From Erodium maritimum (Eukaryota > Streptophyta > Magnoliopsida > Geraniales > Geraniaceae), in the NCBI GenBank assembly GCA_963921825.1, contig OY997588.1, positions 156,179,618-156,243,617 on the forward strand: DNA of 64,000 bases, read 5' to 3'. Under the pieces are notes generated by a model. That model ran no database searches and was not told the origin of the DNA. It saw only the letters and a program-made list of their open reading frames with translations. A program made the translations under genes and the position numbers. Positions 22,491 through 35,182 of the stretch are shown in pieces; positions within the stretch are counted from its first letter, which is position 1, and each line of letters starts with the position of its first letter.

Positions 22491-23721
22491 CACCAAGACG
22501 TCACATCTTGTTACGACAATGGGCAAGCTCTGTTTTTGGTCTGCTAGCGTAACATCACACTGACACCACCTATAGAGTGGTTCATCAAATGAGTATATCG
22601 TTTTCCATTTTCATGTTAGTCCCACAATATTATGGCTTTTTGCTTATTATGTTGTATGTGTTTCTTTTAGATACTATCTTTTCTTGGTGACCTTTATGTG
22701 GTCAGTGCCTTCAGACGATTTTTGACTAAATACACGTACGTATGGTTGAAGTTTTAAAAAACTAATTGTTGCCAATCGAATGTAAAATAGAATTAAATGC
22801 ACACTCGGTTAGTTTTTTTCCCATACTAAACGTCATAATTTCACGATTAAATGATAAATGTTACATTACATTTTATGAAAATTTATGTATAAGAGTTATT
22901 AATAACAAATATATATTTTTTGTCGGTTACAAAATCGATATTGGGAAAAATATTATAATTTTAATTTATAATCATACTACAGATAAATACGATAATTATC
23001 TAGAAACGTAAACGATCGTTCTGACTACGACATGAAAAATAAAATCTGAAATTGTTATTTGCAAAGAAAAAAGTCCAACTTGAATACACAAAAGGCCAGA
23101 CCCAAGTAGTCACCTGATCTATCCCTCTATCTCTTGCAGTCCTCTTTGGGACCCCCAACTTGTGGTTTTCTTATATATGTATAGAGTCCACAACATATAA
23201 TAAATAATGATATATTGGTACTTATTCCTATTAGAAATATTGTTCATATACACATATTTATCTTCATTTTTGTCCCAAACTGCAAGAGCTTCAATACCCA
23301 AAGACATGTAATGTGAAAGTTTGAATTATATGATTCTTTTAGAGAATTTAAAATTACAATTAGAATTGTATTTTGTCTTGAAATAAGAGAGGAAAGTCAC
23401 GTTTAATTATATTAATATTTTAGTTGTGAAACCGTATTTAATATAATATATATTTAAGTGAATCAACTTTAAAAACATACTTTAAAATATTGACCATAAA
23501 CAGTAATTATATAGGTTTTGACCACAAATGAATGAGTCACGTATAATTTATATGGTTTATGAATTGATCATAGATTATTTACATGTATTTATAACTTGAA
23601 AAATGTCAAAAAATTTATCTAAATTTTGTCCAATATGTAACTAATGGTGATCAGTATTTTAAGATAATTATTATTTGTGATCAGTATTTTAAGATATATT
23701 TTTACATTTAATTTTTTAAAA

Positions 23722-24158
23722 AAGATAATTCCATTTCAGTACCTTAAATATTTTATATTTTATTTAAAGTACCCTAAATCTTTTTTGTGTGACCTCACTA
23801 CCCTAAATTTTCATTAATTCATTTAGAGTACCCTAAATATTTTTTGTATCACATCAGTACCCTAAATTTTCATTAATTATATTTTAGTACCCACCGTTAA
23901 CTTAACCCTAAATTTGGTTGTTAGTGAAGAATATTACGGTCATTTTACGTATTTTGGATAAAAAAATCAGATGAAAATTTAACAGTGAGTATTAAAATGG
24001 AATTAATGAAAGTTTGGGGTACTGAGATGATACAAAGAGATTTAGGAACTCTAAATGAATTAATGAAAATTTAGGGTAATGAAGTGACAAAAATATTTAG
24101 AATACTCTAAATAAAATATAAAAGATTTAAGATACTGAAGTGAAATTACTTCTTAAAA
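23722..24158. mobile_element. AT-rich foldback MITE
   Basis: Left-arm words (accttaaatattttatattt, taccctaaattttcattaatt) recur on the right as complements (aatgaaaatttagggta, ataaaatataaaagatttaaga). A central palindrome runs over roughly 430 bp. A half copy of the same family is at about 57620-57770. Boundaries approximate. Confidence 0.65.
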
Positions 24159-24893
24159 AACGATGATATCATATTGATCTGATTATACTCTTATAGTAGA
24201 AATCCAATCCAACACATTTGGCTTTTTGCCATTATACTGCATGTGAAATTATCAAATAAAATAAAATAAAACTCATATGGAAAATATAGATGTGGGTGGG
24301 ATTTGTTTGGTTGCATTGGATTGCATGGCATTGGGATAAGAAAGAAAGAACAACAAAAAAATCTGAAAGAAATGGAAGGAAGAAAAAAAGGTGTGGCTAC
24401 AAATTGGCCATCAATTTCCTTTGTATCCCCACTCTCTCCTCCATTAACCAATGACCATTCCTCTTCACTCACTCTCCTAAAAGCCCATCTTCTCTTTCTC
24501 CATCAAAACCAACTGGTCTTAATCTAATCTCCACATCAAAACCCCCATTTTCAAGGCCATGTAATGGAGATTAGCCCATTAAAAAAGATAGATTTGGAAA
24601 CCCAATTTGGAGAAAATATTAATAAGAGGGTCAAGTAAATAAAAGATGGCTACAAAAACGTTTCTATCACCTCAGCCCCAACCTCTAGAATCATATACCC
24701 TTGTTCATGTTCTTGCTTATGGTCTGATTTCTGAAATTCCCCTCCTTTTAGCAGAGAAAATAAATGAAAAGATTGTTTTTTTACCACAAACCCACATCGA
24801 TTCAAGGTTGGTGAGCTAGATTGTGTGAGTGAGAGAGAAAGGGTTGGTGAATTTTGGGTTTTTTTATATTTGTTTTGTTTTGATTATTTGGGT

Positions 24894-27800
24894 ATGTCTG
24901 GTGGTGGTGGGTGTAGCATAGTATGGTTCAGGAGAGATCTGAGGGTTGAAGACAACCCAGCACTTGCTGCTGGGGTGAGGAGTGGTGCTGTGATAGCTGT
25001 GTTCATATGGGCACCTGAAGAAGAAGGCCATTACCAACCAGGAAGGGTTTCAAGGTGGTGGCTTAAGAACAGCCTTGAATACCTTGATTCCTCCTTGAGA
25101 AGCCTTGGAACCCATCTCATCACCAAGAGATCCTCTGATAGTGTTTGTTCTCTCCTTGAGATCATCAAGTCCACTGGTGCTAATCAGGTCTTCTTCAACC
25201 ATTTATATGGTAAATCTAAATCTAAATCTAAATCTAAATCTAAAACCCTCTTGTGTTTCAGCTTCTTCTTTGATTTCCTTGCATGGTTTTGATACAGTTC
25301 ACAATTTTGATGGGTTTGTTTCAAGTTTCAATTTTGAGTTCTGGGTCATCTAGATTGACCATGTCTCTGAATATATATCATCACTCATGCTTGGGTTTTT
25401 GTTTTGTTTAATCTGATTTTGATGCTTTTGTTATATTCTGAGTGTTTGATTCCATGGTGCTTCCACAAGTTTTAATACTTATTAATGAGATCAAAAAATA
25501 TTCAATACTAATCAGTTCGTAAATTGATAAATATTCCATTACATGATCTATATTGGGTTTTGAAGAATTCGGTATTTTTCACTGTGATTCAGATCCATTG
25601 TCGCTCGTTAGGGATCATCGGGCGAAGGAGGTCTTAACTAATCAAGGAATCAGAGTTCGTTCCTTTAATGCTGATCTACTGTATGAGCCATGGGATGTTA
25701 ATGATGCTCAAGGCCAGCCCTTCTCAACATTTACTGATTTTTGGGAAAGATGCTTGACCATGCCTTATGACCCAGAGTCCCCGCTTCTCCCTCCCAAGCG
25801 GATCATTTCAGGTTTGGACTCTCAAGCTCTCTTCATTATGTATATAGTACATACTATGTTCTTACAACCGAAAAGAGATAGAAATTCTTGAATCTATGGA
25901 GATTGGAAGTGTCAATTTTGCTGTACATATAGCTTGTTGTTTTTGAGAGCATTGGAAGTATCAAAGAACATTAAGAAATGGGTTAATTAAGCTATAGCCA
26001 AGTTTACACCCAAGTCCCAAATTAGTTTTGCAACTGCCTTAGGTTTCAAAAAACCCCACATGGCTCTTTTTCGTCAAAAAAATGATGAAAATACCCTTGT
26101 TCCTAATCTCAAAATAGACTCCATAACTTCCCAAAAGATATTGATGGGATGTTAAAAACGAAAAAAGACATTTTTCTAGATTAGGGTCAAAGGCATTTTT
26201 GTCATTTTCTTGTGAAAAGAGCTATGTCATTTTTTTTTGAAACCTAGGATAGCTACAAAACGAATTTAGTGTTGATTCATACAGACCATATGCATGTTCA
26301 GACTGATAACACAACAAAGTGGATTAGTATTTCAAATTAATCCATCAATGTTGGAGTTTGGTCTATAATGTTAGTCAAAATCATCAGATGTATATATTAC
26401 GAGCTCATTGTTAGTGGGATGTTCTTCATTGGCTTTTCGTGCTGGTCGTGTTATCGGATGTTCAAGCCTTCTATTGATAGCATTAACATTCAATTAAACT
26501 CATACATAAGCATTTCAAGGAGATTTTTTTAAATAAAATAAATGATTAAAACAAAACAAAAAACATTCATTTGACATTTCAAGGGCATTTTTGTCGTTTT
26601 GGAAAAAGGCATCCATTTTAACGGAATTTTCTGTAAGTATACAATGTTTCAACCAAAGGGTAGTTTACAATTTATATTTTTTCGGAGTATTTTTATGTTC
26701 GTGGACGATTCATTAAGGTAGTAATGCGGAATTCCTATTGAAATATTGGCAGCATAAGTATTCAATCAAACTCATACATTTTTGGGAAAACTGTATAAAA
26801 CCACCTTGTTCTTTCACTTTTTTTCACAAAGTCGCCCTATTCTTTTTTTCTTTACAGATTATCACCTTAGACTTTACAATTTTTTCAGTTTATCACCTTG
26901 AACTTTACAATTTTTTCAAATTGTGACTTTTTCTGATGAAAAACCATAAATTTGTAAAGGGCTCCCAATTTAAGGTGATAATCTGTAAAGAAAAAAGAAC
27001 AGGGTGACTTTGTGAAAAAAAGTGAAAGAACAAGGTGGTTTTATAAAGTTTTCCCTACATTTTTTTGGTATCATCTAAAGTACAGGCTATTACAATTCCA
27101 TTGACTAATTTCAAGAACTTACCGACTTATAATGCCAAATTTATTTACAAGATGTTATGTTGTTCATCTTCCTCTTCTTCTTCCAGGTGATGCATCAAAG
27201 TGCCCTTCAGACACGTTAACATTCGAGGATGAATCAGAGAAAGGAAGCAACGCCCTCCTAGCACGAGCATGGTCACCAGGATGGAGCAACGCCGACAAGG
27301 CTCTAACCACATTCATCAACGGGCCACTACTCGAGTACTCTCAGAACCGAAGAAAGGCCGATAGCGCAACGACCTCATTCCTCTCTCCCCATTTGCATTT
27401 TGGGGAAGTGAGCGTCAAGAAAGTTTTCCACCTCGTACGGATTAAACAAGTCCTGTGGGCCAACGAAGGGAACAAGGCCGGCGAGGAGAGCATCAACTTG
27501 TTCCTCAAGTCTATCGGGCTTAGGGAGTATTCAAGGTACATGAGCTTCAACCACCCTTACAGCCACGAAAAGCCTCTTCTTGGGCACCTCAAGTTCTTCC
27601 CTTGGATCATCAATGAAGGGTACTTCAAGGCGTGGAGGCAAGGTAGGACGGGTTATCCGTTGGTGGATGCGGGGATGAGGGAGCTCTGGGCTACTGGTTG
27701 GCTTCATGATCGGATACGGGTCGTGGTAGCGAGTTTTTTTGTGAAGGTTCTGCAACTTCCATGGAGATGGGGTATGAAATATTTTTGGGATACGCTTTTG

Positions 27801-29594
27801 GATGCAGATTTGGAGAGTGATGCTCTTGGGTGGCAGTATATATCGGGGACTCTCCCTGATGGTCGGGAATTTGAGCGGATAGATAATCCTCAGGTGTGGT
27901 TTTGAACTTTACAGTTTGCAAGATATTGATTTTGTGCCTGGAAATGACTAAAATGCCCTTGATACTAATATATAAGAAGTCATTTTTTTTGTCTTTTTTA
28001 ATAGTTTCATCTTTTAAGGAGTTTTTTTACATTTACTTGGCTGCTTTTAAATCTAATGTAAATGTTTTGGGTAGTTATTACGGAGAACATGTTTTTTTAG
28101 CTGTCTTTTAAGGGTTATCCCATGTACATGTTTTTTTGCCTATAAATGATGTAAATATCCTTGACCCTAATCTCAAAAAATACCCCCTTTTGGCTTTTTA
28201 ATAGTTTTATTTTTTAAGGAGTTTTGTTTGCATCTAAGCAAAATGTTTTGGGCAGCTATGGAGCGTTTTCCAAGATTTGGGTCAATGGTGTTTTCGTCTG
28301 ACAAAAAGTAGTGATTTTTTTTCCGAAACCTAAGGTAGTAGCTGCAAAATGAATTTAGAACTTAAGCACAAGTCAGTGAAAAAACATATAAACTTAGGTA
28401 TAGCCACATGTAATTAACTACATTATCAGCCTTTTGCTTTTGTATAAACTTAAGATGATTGCAAAAAAGTACCCTGAGATATTCATTTTTATTTTTGCAA
28501 TTTATAGCCTTCTGTGATAATTTTTAAAAAAAATGCCCTAAACTTGTTTTTTTGTTGCACTTTGTATAAATTTGTTTCAAAATGACGATTTCACCTTTCA
28601 TTTTTTTTAAAAAAGGAACAAAAAATCCAAAATTTCATATCCCTTAAACTTTTTACTCTTTGTACAGTACTAAGAGTAAGAAAATTAAGGGTTATGAAAA
28701 TTTGGATTTTTTTAATTCAAATTATGAGGGTAGAATCCCCATTTTATACAAACTGCAACAAAAAGATAGATTCAGGGTATTTTGTTTTGCAATATTGAAG
28801 AAGAGGTCTACAAGTTACAAAAAATGAACACCTCATGATACTTTTTTGCAATTATTCTTATAAACTTTTACGCCACTTCATTCTATATAAGTTTGGAAAA
28901 CTTTCTCATACAAGTTGTTACTTCTTCACAGTTTGAGGGTTACAAGTTCGATCCCAACGGAGAATACGTAAGGCGGTGGCTTCCAGAACTCTCCAGAATG
29001 CCAACCGAATGGATACACCATCCATGGAACGCACCGGAGTCTGTATTCCAAGCTGCTGGAGTCGAGCTTGGGTCGAACTACCCTCTCCCCATTGTAGGCA
29101 TAGACGAAGCCAAAATAAGACTAGAAGAAGCTCTCTCCCAGATGTGGCAGCTCGAGGCAGCTTCAAGAGCTGCCATCGAGAACGGCACCGAGGAAGGCCT
29201 TGGTGACTCCTCTGACTCCGCCCCGATCGCTTTCCCCGAAGACACACAGATGGAAGAAACTCAAGAACCCGCAAGGAACGTGAATCTTCTGAATCGGCGT
29301 TACGAGGATCAGATGGTTCCGAGCATTACTTCTTCTATAGTGAGAGGTGGAGAAGTAAGCGAAGAAGTGACGGCAAATGTATTGAATCGAGAACCGAGAG
29401 CAGATATGGGGTTGGTTCAGAACGGTGAGGACTCTACAGCTGAATCGTATTCGAGTAGCGGTAGGAGGGAGAGAGATGGGGGCGTTGTGCCAGTCTGGTC
29501 TCCTCCTGGATCTGAGAATGGCCCGTCGTTCTTGCAGAGGCATCCACAGTCTCATCAGGTTGTGAACTGGAGGTGGCTTTCTCAAACTGGGTAA
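24894..29594 (+). CDS. CRY1: Cryptochrome 1, blue-light photoreceptor
   Basis: CRY1 binds FAD and, on blue light, oligomerises to repress COP1/SPA and PIF activity in the nucleus and cytosol. Exons: 24894-25209, 25593-25811, 27187-27893, 28932-29594; all phases match, giving 634 residues. The photolyase-homology region fills about residues 5-485: SIVWFRRDLRVEDNPAL near the start, SFLSPHLHFGEVSVKKVF, GRTGYPLVDAGMRELWATGW, and DADLESDALGWQYISGT with the Asp and Trp of the flavin pocket and electron chain. The C-terminal extension keeps the DAS motifs DQMVP (540-544), STAES (582-586) and GGVVP (597-601) and the terminal LSQTG. At 634 residues it is shorter than Arabidopsis CRY1 (681), the loss being in the C-terminal linker. 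An upstream in-frame ATG (24825) is less likely as start because homologues begin MSG. Introns 2 and 3 hold MITEs. Confidence 0.98.
25212..25245. repeat. Hexanucleotide microsatellite in CRY1 intron 1
   Basis: The unit taaatc repeats about five to six times directly after the splice donor of exon 1. Likely length-polymorphic. Confidence 0.9.
25985..26290. mobile_element. Foldback MITE in CRY1 intron 2
   Basis: The left side aaattagttttgcaactgcc with taggtttcaaaaaa is matched on the right by complements of taggtttcaaaaaaaaatg and of aaattcgttttgtagctatc. Related ends (gaaacctaaggtagtagctg) are seen in CRY1 intron 3 near 28322-28345 and in the methyltransferase gene at about 44684. Exact termini not resolved. 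Confidence 0.6.
26784..27055. mobile_element. Mutator-type MITE in CRY1 intron 2, 9-bp duplication
   Basis: Starts gggaaaactgtataaaacca and ends in its near-complement tggttttataaagttttccc; the arms run through tgttctttcacttttttt. Flanked by tacattttt at 26775-26783 and 27056-27064. It lies about 130 bp before the exon 3 acceptor. Confidence 0.88.
28452..28858. mobile_element. Mutator-type MITE in CRY1 intron 3, 9-bp duplication
   Basis: Starts aagatgattgcaaaaaagta and ends tacttttttgcaattattct, with arms continuing inward through ttcattttt and gcaac/gttgc words. The direct repeat tataaactt flanks it at 28443-28451 and 28859-28867. It ends about 70 bp before the exon 4 acceptor. Related elements lie at 33983-34345, 43461-43865 and 44262-44680. 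Confidence 0.88.
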
Positions 29595-30680
29595 TAGCTC
29601 TTAACACGTTATATTATTCAGCTTTGCCCGTGTTACAAAATGGGGGAATTGCGTTTTCCTACCCTATCCTATGCACGACTTGCAGTTTACCATCGTGAAC
29701 TATGAATCTGTTATATTGTCGGTTAAGTTGTATAATTCCCGTTATATTTAGGATTTGAAGGATATGAAATGGTGAAATTATGTCTTCCTTTGTCAGCCAC
29801 CTCATGTATAAGCATAATTTCGGTATTTCATATTCCTGAAACCCTAAAATTAACGAATTATATACAAATTCATAGACAGTGTAACAAGTTCAAAGTATTG
29901 GGTGGTAAACTCACACTTGAGAGTTCAGTGTAGTATACTGATATATTTAAAAGTTCAGCTTTTCCCGTGTTACGAAATGGAGAAATTACAATTTCTTACT
30001 CTGTCCTATATAAGATCTGCAGTTTACTACCCTGAACTTCTAAATGGGGAAATTACGTTTTCTTACTCTGTCCTATACACGATCTGCAGTTTACGACCCT
30101 GAACTTTGAATATGCTACACTGTCGGTGAAGTTGTGTAAAATCCGTTAAATTTAGGGTTTAGAGGATATGAAAACTGACACACTTGAAAGAAAGTACAGT
30201 ATAGTAAACTACAAATCGCTTATAGAACATGGTAGTAAAACATATCCCCCCCCCCCCCAAAAAAAAAAAGCGTTCACCTGAAGTCTGATAAGTTCTTGCT
30301 GACAGGTAAAGCTCGTGGAGAAGTCAGGCCCGTCTTTTGACACGGTGCGATAAGTCAGTGGTTGACTTTTAGTCTATGCAGGTCCTTCAGCTACCCTTTT
30401 TTTCTTGTATCATATACATAGCTCTGCTGTATAGTACTTTGTATTCTCATAAAGAGAGGGAGGAGATAAGAGTATTATGGTGGGTTCTTGTTATAATGGT
30501 TAGGTAGTTTATTGTAATCTGGTACTTATGTTGTCACTGTTCCTCTCCTTGTTGGTAACTGACTGGTTCTAGGCTTAAAAACATGTAAATTTCACTGGTT
30601 ATTGCTTATTCTGGAATGTTGTCTCCTTTTTTATTCATGGAATGTCTTTGAAGTTCATGTGTTTGAGTCTCTTTAGTGTT
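29595..30680 (+). other. CRY1 3' region with internal repeats and a possible 3' UTR intron
   Basis: Sequence 29620-29710 is repeated twice more at 29950-30115 (cccgtgttac, gggaaattacgttttc, ctgcagtttac). The last coding bases read actgg|gtaata, a usable splice donor, and at 30304 there is ctgacag|gtaaag. Splicing there would rebuild the same TGG-G-TAA stop, so a 3' UTR intron is possible but unproven. Sequence 30300-30640 has the look of a plant 3' UTR. Confidence 0.35.
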
Positions 30681-32085
30681 CTTGGTGAATTGTTGAGTTC
30701 AGAGGGAAGCAAAAGCCAGTAGATCATTATGCACTACTGTTGGTTGTAGCCTCAATCTTTAATAATGGCATAAAAGTGTTGTGAATTTGTATTTATGATA
30801 TAGAATTGGATGGAAAAGATAATTGTGTTAAAAGTTAGCAACGTTAGGGTAGTCATGTGCAATTTTAGTAATTTTGGGTAATGACCGGTTCTACGAAAAG
30901 GTTTGGGTAGTCAAACGTAATTATCTTCTTTTTTTAATTTCATTTAACTTTTGTTCCTATGAAAATTAAGTATGGAGGAGATTATCGGTTTTCTAAATAA
31001 TATATATTTATTTTAAGATGAAGTGTTATTTTGAAATAAATTTACACAAAATGTAACAAAAAAACGGTCAATTTTTTAATATATGACCGGTTGTTATATT
31101 ATTTTTTTCTATATATCTAATTCTTTTAGTTTAAAAAAAATATTTGAAACTGATTTTTTTGAAACTTATTTTTTAAATAAAAACTGATTTTTAAAATTTA
31201 AAATATGATTTTTATATATATTTAAATTTTCAAAAAAAAAATAAAGAAAAATATAAAATAATAAAACTGAATTAAAAAAAATATGATTTTTATTAAAAGT
31301 TACAGAGAGAATTTTTAAAAGTAATTTTTTTTATTGATTTTGTATATGTTTTAAAAATAAAATTTGACCTTGACGAGTAGGGCATGTCAGCCGGTGTGAT
31401 CCTCAAGGAGCAACATATCCGAGATCGACCAATCATCCTCAAGGCTACATCGATAGTACGTCGACCTTATCGAGCGGGGGGGGGGGGGTGGGGGGTGGGG
31501 GGCAAGCATCGGGTTGGAGGCAAGATGTGGAAGCGATCCAACCAACAAGAGCGGGGGATATGACAGGTCAGGAGGGGGGCGAGGATGCTGCTCGGGAGAG
31601 TGTTCCATACCCCCTTTGTACCGAACAAACCAGGATAAGGCGACATACAAATCAACAAACAGGGAGGAGAGACAACGAAAGAGAAGATAACACCGTTACG
31701 ATAAAAGTCACAAAAAGAGGCCGAAACGAAAAATGAAAGAAAACCATAATGGGTATGATTGAATAAACTTTTATCCTTCAATAAACATCTTAAAACAAAT
31801 TTCTAATTTAAATTAAATGGATCAGACTTAATTGGAATAAAATACCAATAATATAATTTGATCCCTACAAATCATTCAATTCCATCTTTGGAGGTTAGGT
31901 GGACTCCCCTTTGAATTTATCCCCCCTAACACCAAACCACAATCACACATTGCTCTATCTCCAAACACACAAACATCCATTTCCATGGCTTCTTCCCCAA
32001 CCTTCTAGTCCCTCACAAAACCCAGAACCCAAATCAACCCCAAACCACACAAAAATTACCCTTTTACCACATCCCCCACCACCAA
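30681..32085. other. Intergenic region between CRY1 and the hydrolase
   Basis: AT-rich to about 31360, then a stretch with a G-homopolymer tract (31476-31500) that may be hard to sequence correctly. The last ~180 bp are the 5' leader and promoter side of the hydrolase gene. No gene seen. Confidence 0.4.
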
Positions 32086-34542
32086 ATGTCAAATTGCTTC
32101 AATCTCACCGAGTCAAGGAACTGCTGCTACAGATCCGCCTTCTCCAAATCGGGCCTCCGACCCACCACCACCGACCTCCGCGACGGCACCGCCGTCCACT
32201 GCTGGGTCCCCAAGTCCCGGCGACACAACAACCCCAACCTCCTCCTCCTCCACGGCTTCGGCGCCAACGCATTGTGGCAATTCGGCGACCTCCTCCGCCG
32301 CTTCACCCCTCACTTCAACGTCTACGTCCCGGACCTCGTCTTCTTCGGCGGATCCTCCACGACCCGACCCGACCGCTCCGAGGCGTTCCAGGCCCGGTGC
32401 GTGATGCGGGCCGTGGATGCATATTCGGGTCTTCCGGCGAGTGTGGTGGGGCTGAGCTACGGCGGGTTTGTGGGGTACAGCTTGGCGGCGCAGTTTGGGG
32501 AGGCGGCGGTGGAGAGGGTGGTGGTGTGCTGTGCGGGGGTGGCGATGGAGGAGAGGGATCTGGGGGAGGGGATGTTTCGGGTGGCGGATCTGGAAGAGGC
32601 GGCGAGGATTTTGGTGCCGGAGTCGCCGGCGAGGCTCAGGGAGCTCGTGGGTTATACGTTCTCGAGGCCTCCTCCGTTGGGGTTGGTTCCTGATTGCTTG
32701 CTCTCTGACTTCATTGGTGTAAGTCTCTTATGGGTTTGTGACACTTGGCATCATTGATTAGTGTTTTTTCTAACTATCATATTGAGACCGATCTGTTCGT
32801 TGAACATCTAACAAACTTGATATCGACACTATTGTATAACAAATTAAGTCATAATAATGATAAGAATCTAGGAATTTAGTCAATCATACCATAATTACTA
32901 CTGGTTTCGACCAATTAGAACAATCATAGGAAGTTAATAGAAATTTTAAAAAAAATGACCTATCGGGTTAATATATTTTCCACATATGTGAGGGCGAATC
33001 AACAAATATGTGGTTTTTAGTAGTTTTTCATTACTCTTTACCGAGGTGAAACCTTCACTTGCTCCACTCAGTTCGCCCACGTGTGCCTGTTTGTCCCAAA
33101 TCGCTTTGCGTTGGACGAATACCACTGGGACTTTTCTGATTGGAGACAATGTGCATCGTAGACGCTCTAACGAAAGATAAGAATCTTCGAATAGTTGGTC
33201 ACCGATATGAGGGCATGTGAGATAATGTCAAGCTGACCCAGTTCGTACATTTAAGATTTATCGCTTCATTGTTGATATACGAAAAGAGATTAGTTATGTG
33301 CGAACTATAATAGATGTAAAGAAAAACTCAATGTACTAACTATCATGGACTTGTACATTTCAAGAACTGACTGTTAACTTATTAGTCAATAAGATCAGAC
33401 CTGTAGACTTAAAGGTAATTACACAAACTAATATTTTCTGTTAGAATTGACGGGAAACATTAGGAAAAACTCCAAGATCTAATTGTCATATGACTATTGA
33501 ACTAAAAAACTAATTGTATACTAGTTACTTTTTTGAGTTTTTCCTAACGTTTTCCGTCGGAAAACGTTAGCTTATAGAATTACTGTAAGTCTACAGGCCT
33601 GATCTAATCGAAAATAAGTCTACAATCAGTTCTTGAACGGTACAAGTTGACGATAGTTAGTACCTAGTCTTACCCCTAGATATAAATTAATATGCTAAAG
33701 ATGATGAAATTGGCAGGCAATGTGTAGTGAGTATGTACAAGAGAAGAGAGAGCTGATATTAGCCCTCCCAAAAGGCAGGAAGCTTTCTGATCTTCCTAAG
33801 ATCACTCAGGTTGATCTTCTCCATAGCTTTTTAAACCTTTCTTCTCCAAAAGATTTGGATCTAAAATTGGTTTATTTACTTCATTGCAGCCTACACTAAT
33901 CATTTGGGGAGAAGAAGACCAAGTGTTCCCTCTAGAACTGGCTCACAGATTGAAAAGGTTGCTTTGGAACTAAAAATCCTTAAGAGATTGCAAAAAAAAA
34001 AAAAAATACCCCGAAGTATTCATTTTTGCGACTTGTAACCTTCTCTTTTGATAAATCGTAAAAAAAATGTCATGAACTTATCTTTTTAATACGGTATATA
34101 AATGTATAAAAATGATGATTTTACCCTTACATATTACAATTTTAAAAGAAAAAATGCATAAGAAAATTTGGATTTATTGTTTTTTAAAATCCAAAGTGTA
34201 AGGATAAAATGATAATTTTCGTACAAGTTATGACAGAAGGATAAGTTCAAAGTATTTTTTTTCACACTACTATCAAAGACGAGAGTCACAAGTTACGAAC
34301 AAACAAATAAATACCTCTGGGTACTTTTTTGCAATGATCCCCTAACCTTATTTTGGTGATTGATTGCTTGAAATGTTATGCTCTGTAGACATTTGGGAGA
34401 GAATGCTCAGCTGGCGGTGATCAAGAAGGCAGGTCATGCCTTCAACTATGAGAAGCCAAAAGAGTTCATAAAGCACTTGAAGTCCTTTCTCCTCCAGCCC
34501 TTGCAGCCTCCACTGTCAAGCTTGAATCCGAAATCTCCATAG
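32086..34542 (+). CDS. Alpha/beta-hydrolase fold protein (plant family, At4g39955-like)
   Basis: A serine-hydrolase-fold protein of unknown substrate. Exons 32086-32718, 33717-33809, 33890-33957 and 34389-34542 splice in phase to 315 residues. Hallmarks: LLLLHGFGANALWQF (oxyanion region, about 52-66), nucleophile elbow GLSYGG with Ser124, acid loop WGEEDQVFP and catalytic His in KKAGHAFNYEKP near the end; so the triad appears complete. The N-terminus MSNCFNLTESRNCCYR agrees with plant homologues, supporting this ATG. No signal peptide or membrane segment is obvious. Exon 1 is strongly GC-rich compared with the later exons, with long open frames on other frames that are shadows. Introns 1 and 3 contain foldback elements. 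The family includes carboxylesterase-like and hormone-receptor-like members; I cannot choose. Confidence 0.93.
33331..33664. mobile_element. Foldback MITE in intron 1 of the hydrolase gene
   Basis: Starts tgtactaactatcatgga and ends cgatagttagtac; the arms continue through cttgtacatttcaagaact and cagttcttgaacggtacaag, and through gatcagacctgtagactta with its complement. Central sequence is tttcctaacgttttccg. Target duplication not resolved. Confidence 0.75.
33983..34345. mobile_element. MITE of the gattgcaaaaaa family in intron 3 of the hydrolase gene
   Basis: Left end gagattgcaaaaa, then ttcatttttgcgacttgtaacc; right end complementary (tacttttttgcaatgatccc). The interior retains the paired ggatttattg/tttaaaatcc region. 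The A-run at 33992-34006 has expanded. Same family as 28452-28858. Confidence 0.75.
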
Positions 34543-35182
34543 CTAAAATCCGAGGATCACAGTCGAATTCTGCTTGAGCTTGCGATGATCTCGAAGCTTT
34601 GTGGAGATTTGAAACCTGTGATGCATACATATGTTCTAGCTATCCACTAGTCACGTTATTTACATACCAAATTTCGACATCAATCTCCCTTAAAAGTGAC
34701 GGGTTATCATCCCCATGAAGACACCTCTCGTTTTTTATCACAAAAGGTTTTACACAGAAAAAGTGATGATTTTATCAGGATCGAACTGTCATCTTCCTCA
34801 TTTATCAGTGATTTTGGGGAACCAAAAACGAAAGGTAACAACTAACGAGCGATATGGATAACCCCTCACTGTTTAGTGAAGCTGCCCCTTTCCTCAATGA
34901 TCTAATTTATCACCATATGAACCTGATCTCTGTTTCACTAGCAAGGTAATCACAAATGTTGAACATCAAAACTGCATATGTTCCTTAATAAAAGCCAAAG
35001 ACTTGAGCCCAGTGACAATCTACATTCCTGTTTTATTGATTAATAGTCTAATAGTAACAAATTGTAAATAAATTGTGATCTAAATTATAGACAAATGGAA
35101 CTCGATCGCTACATTCAAATACAGATCCTCTTAAGCCAGAAAAATTCAAAAGCAGTTCACATGGTAGAGAGGATAATATATG
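34543..35182. other. Convergent intergenic region
   Basis: The 3' ends of the hydrolase gene (plus) and the APRL4-like gene (minus) face each other. No further gene, tRNA or element is recognisable here; both 3' UTRs probably lie in it. Confidence 0.4.

Noticed and set aside
24825..24893. Upstream in-frame ATG extending CRY1 by 23 residues
   Set aside because: The extension (rich in Phe/Leu) has no counterpart in CRY1 proteins, which begin MSG directly before the conserved SIVWFRRDLR; the downstream ATG is preferred.
31899..32693. 264-codon frame overlapping the hydrolase gene
   Set aside because: It is the shadow of the GC-rich exon 1 of the hydrolase in another frame; product is Pro/His/Arg and then Gly repeats.
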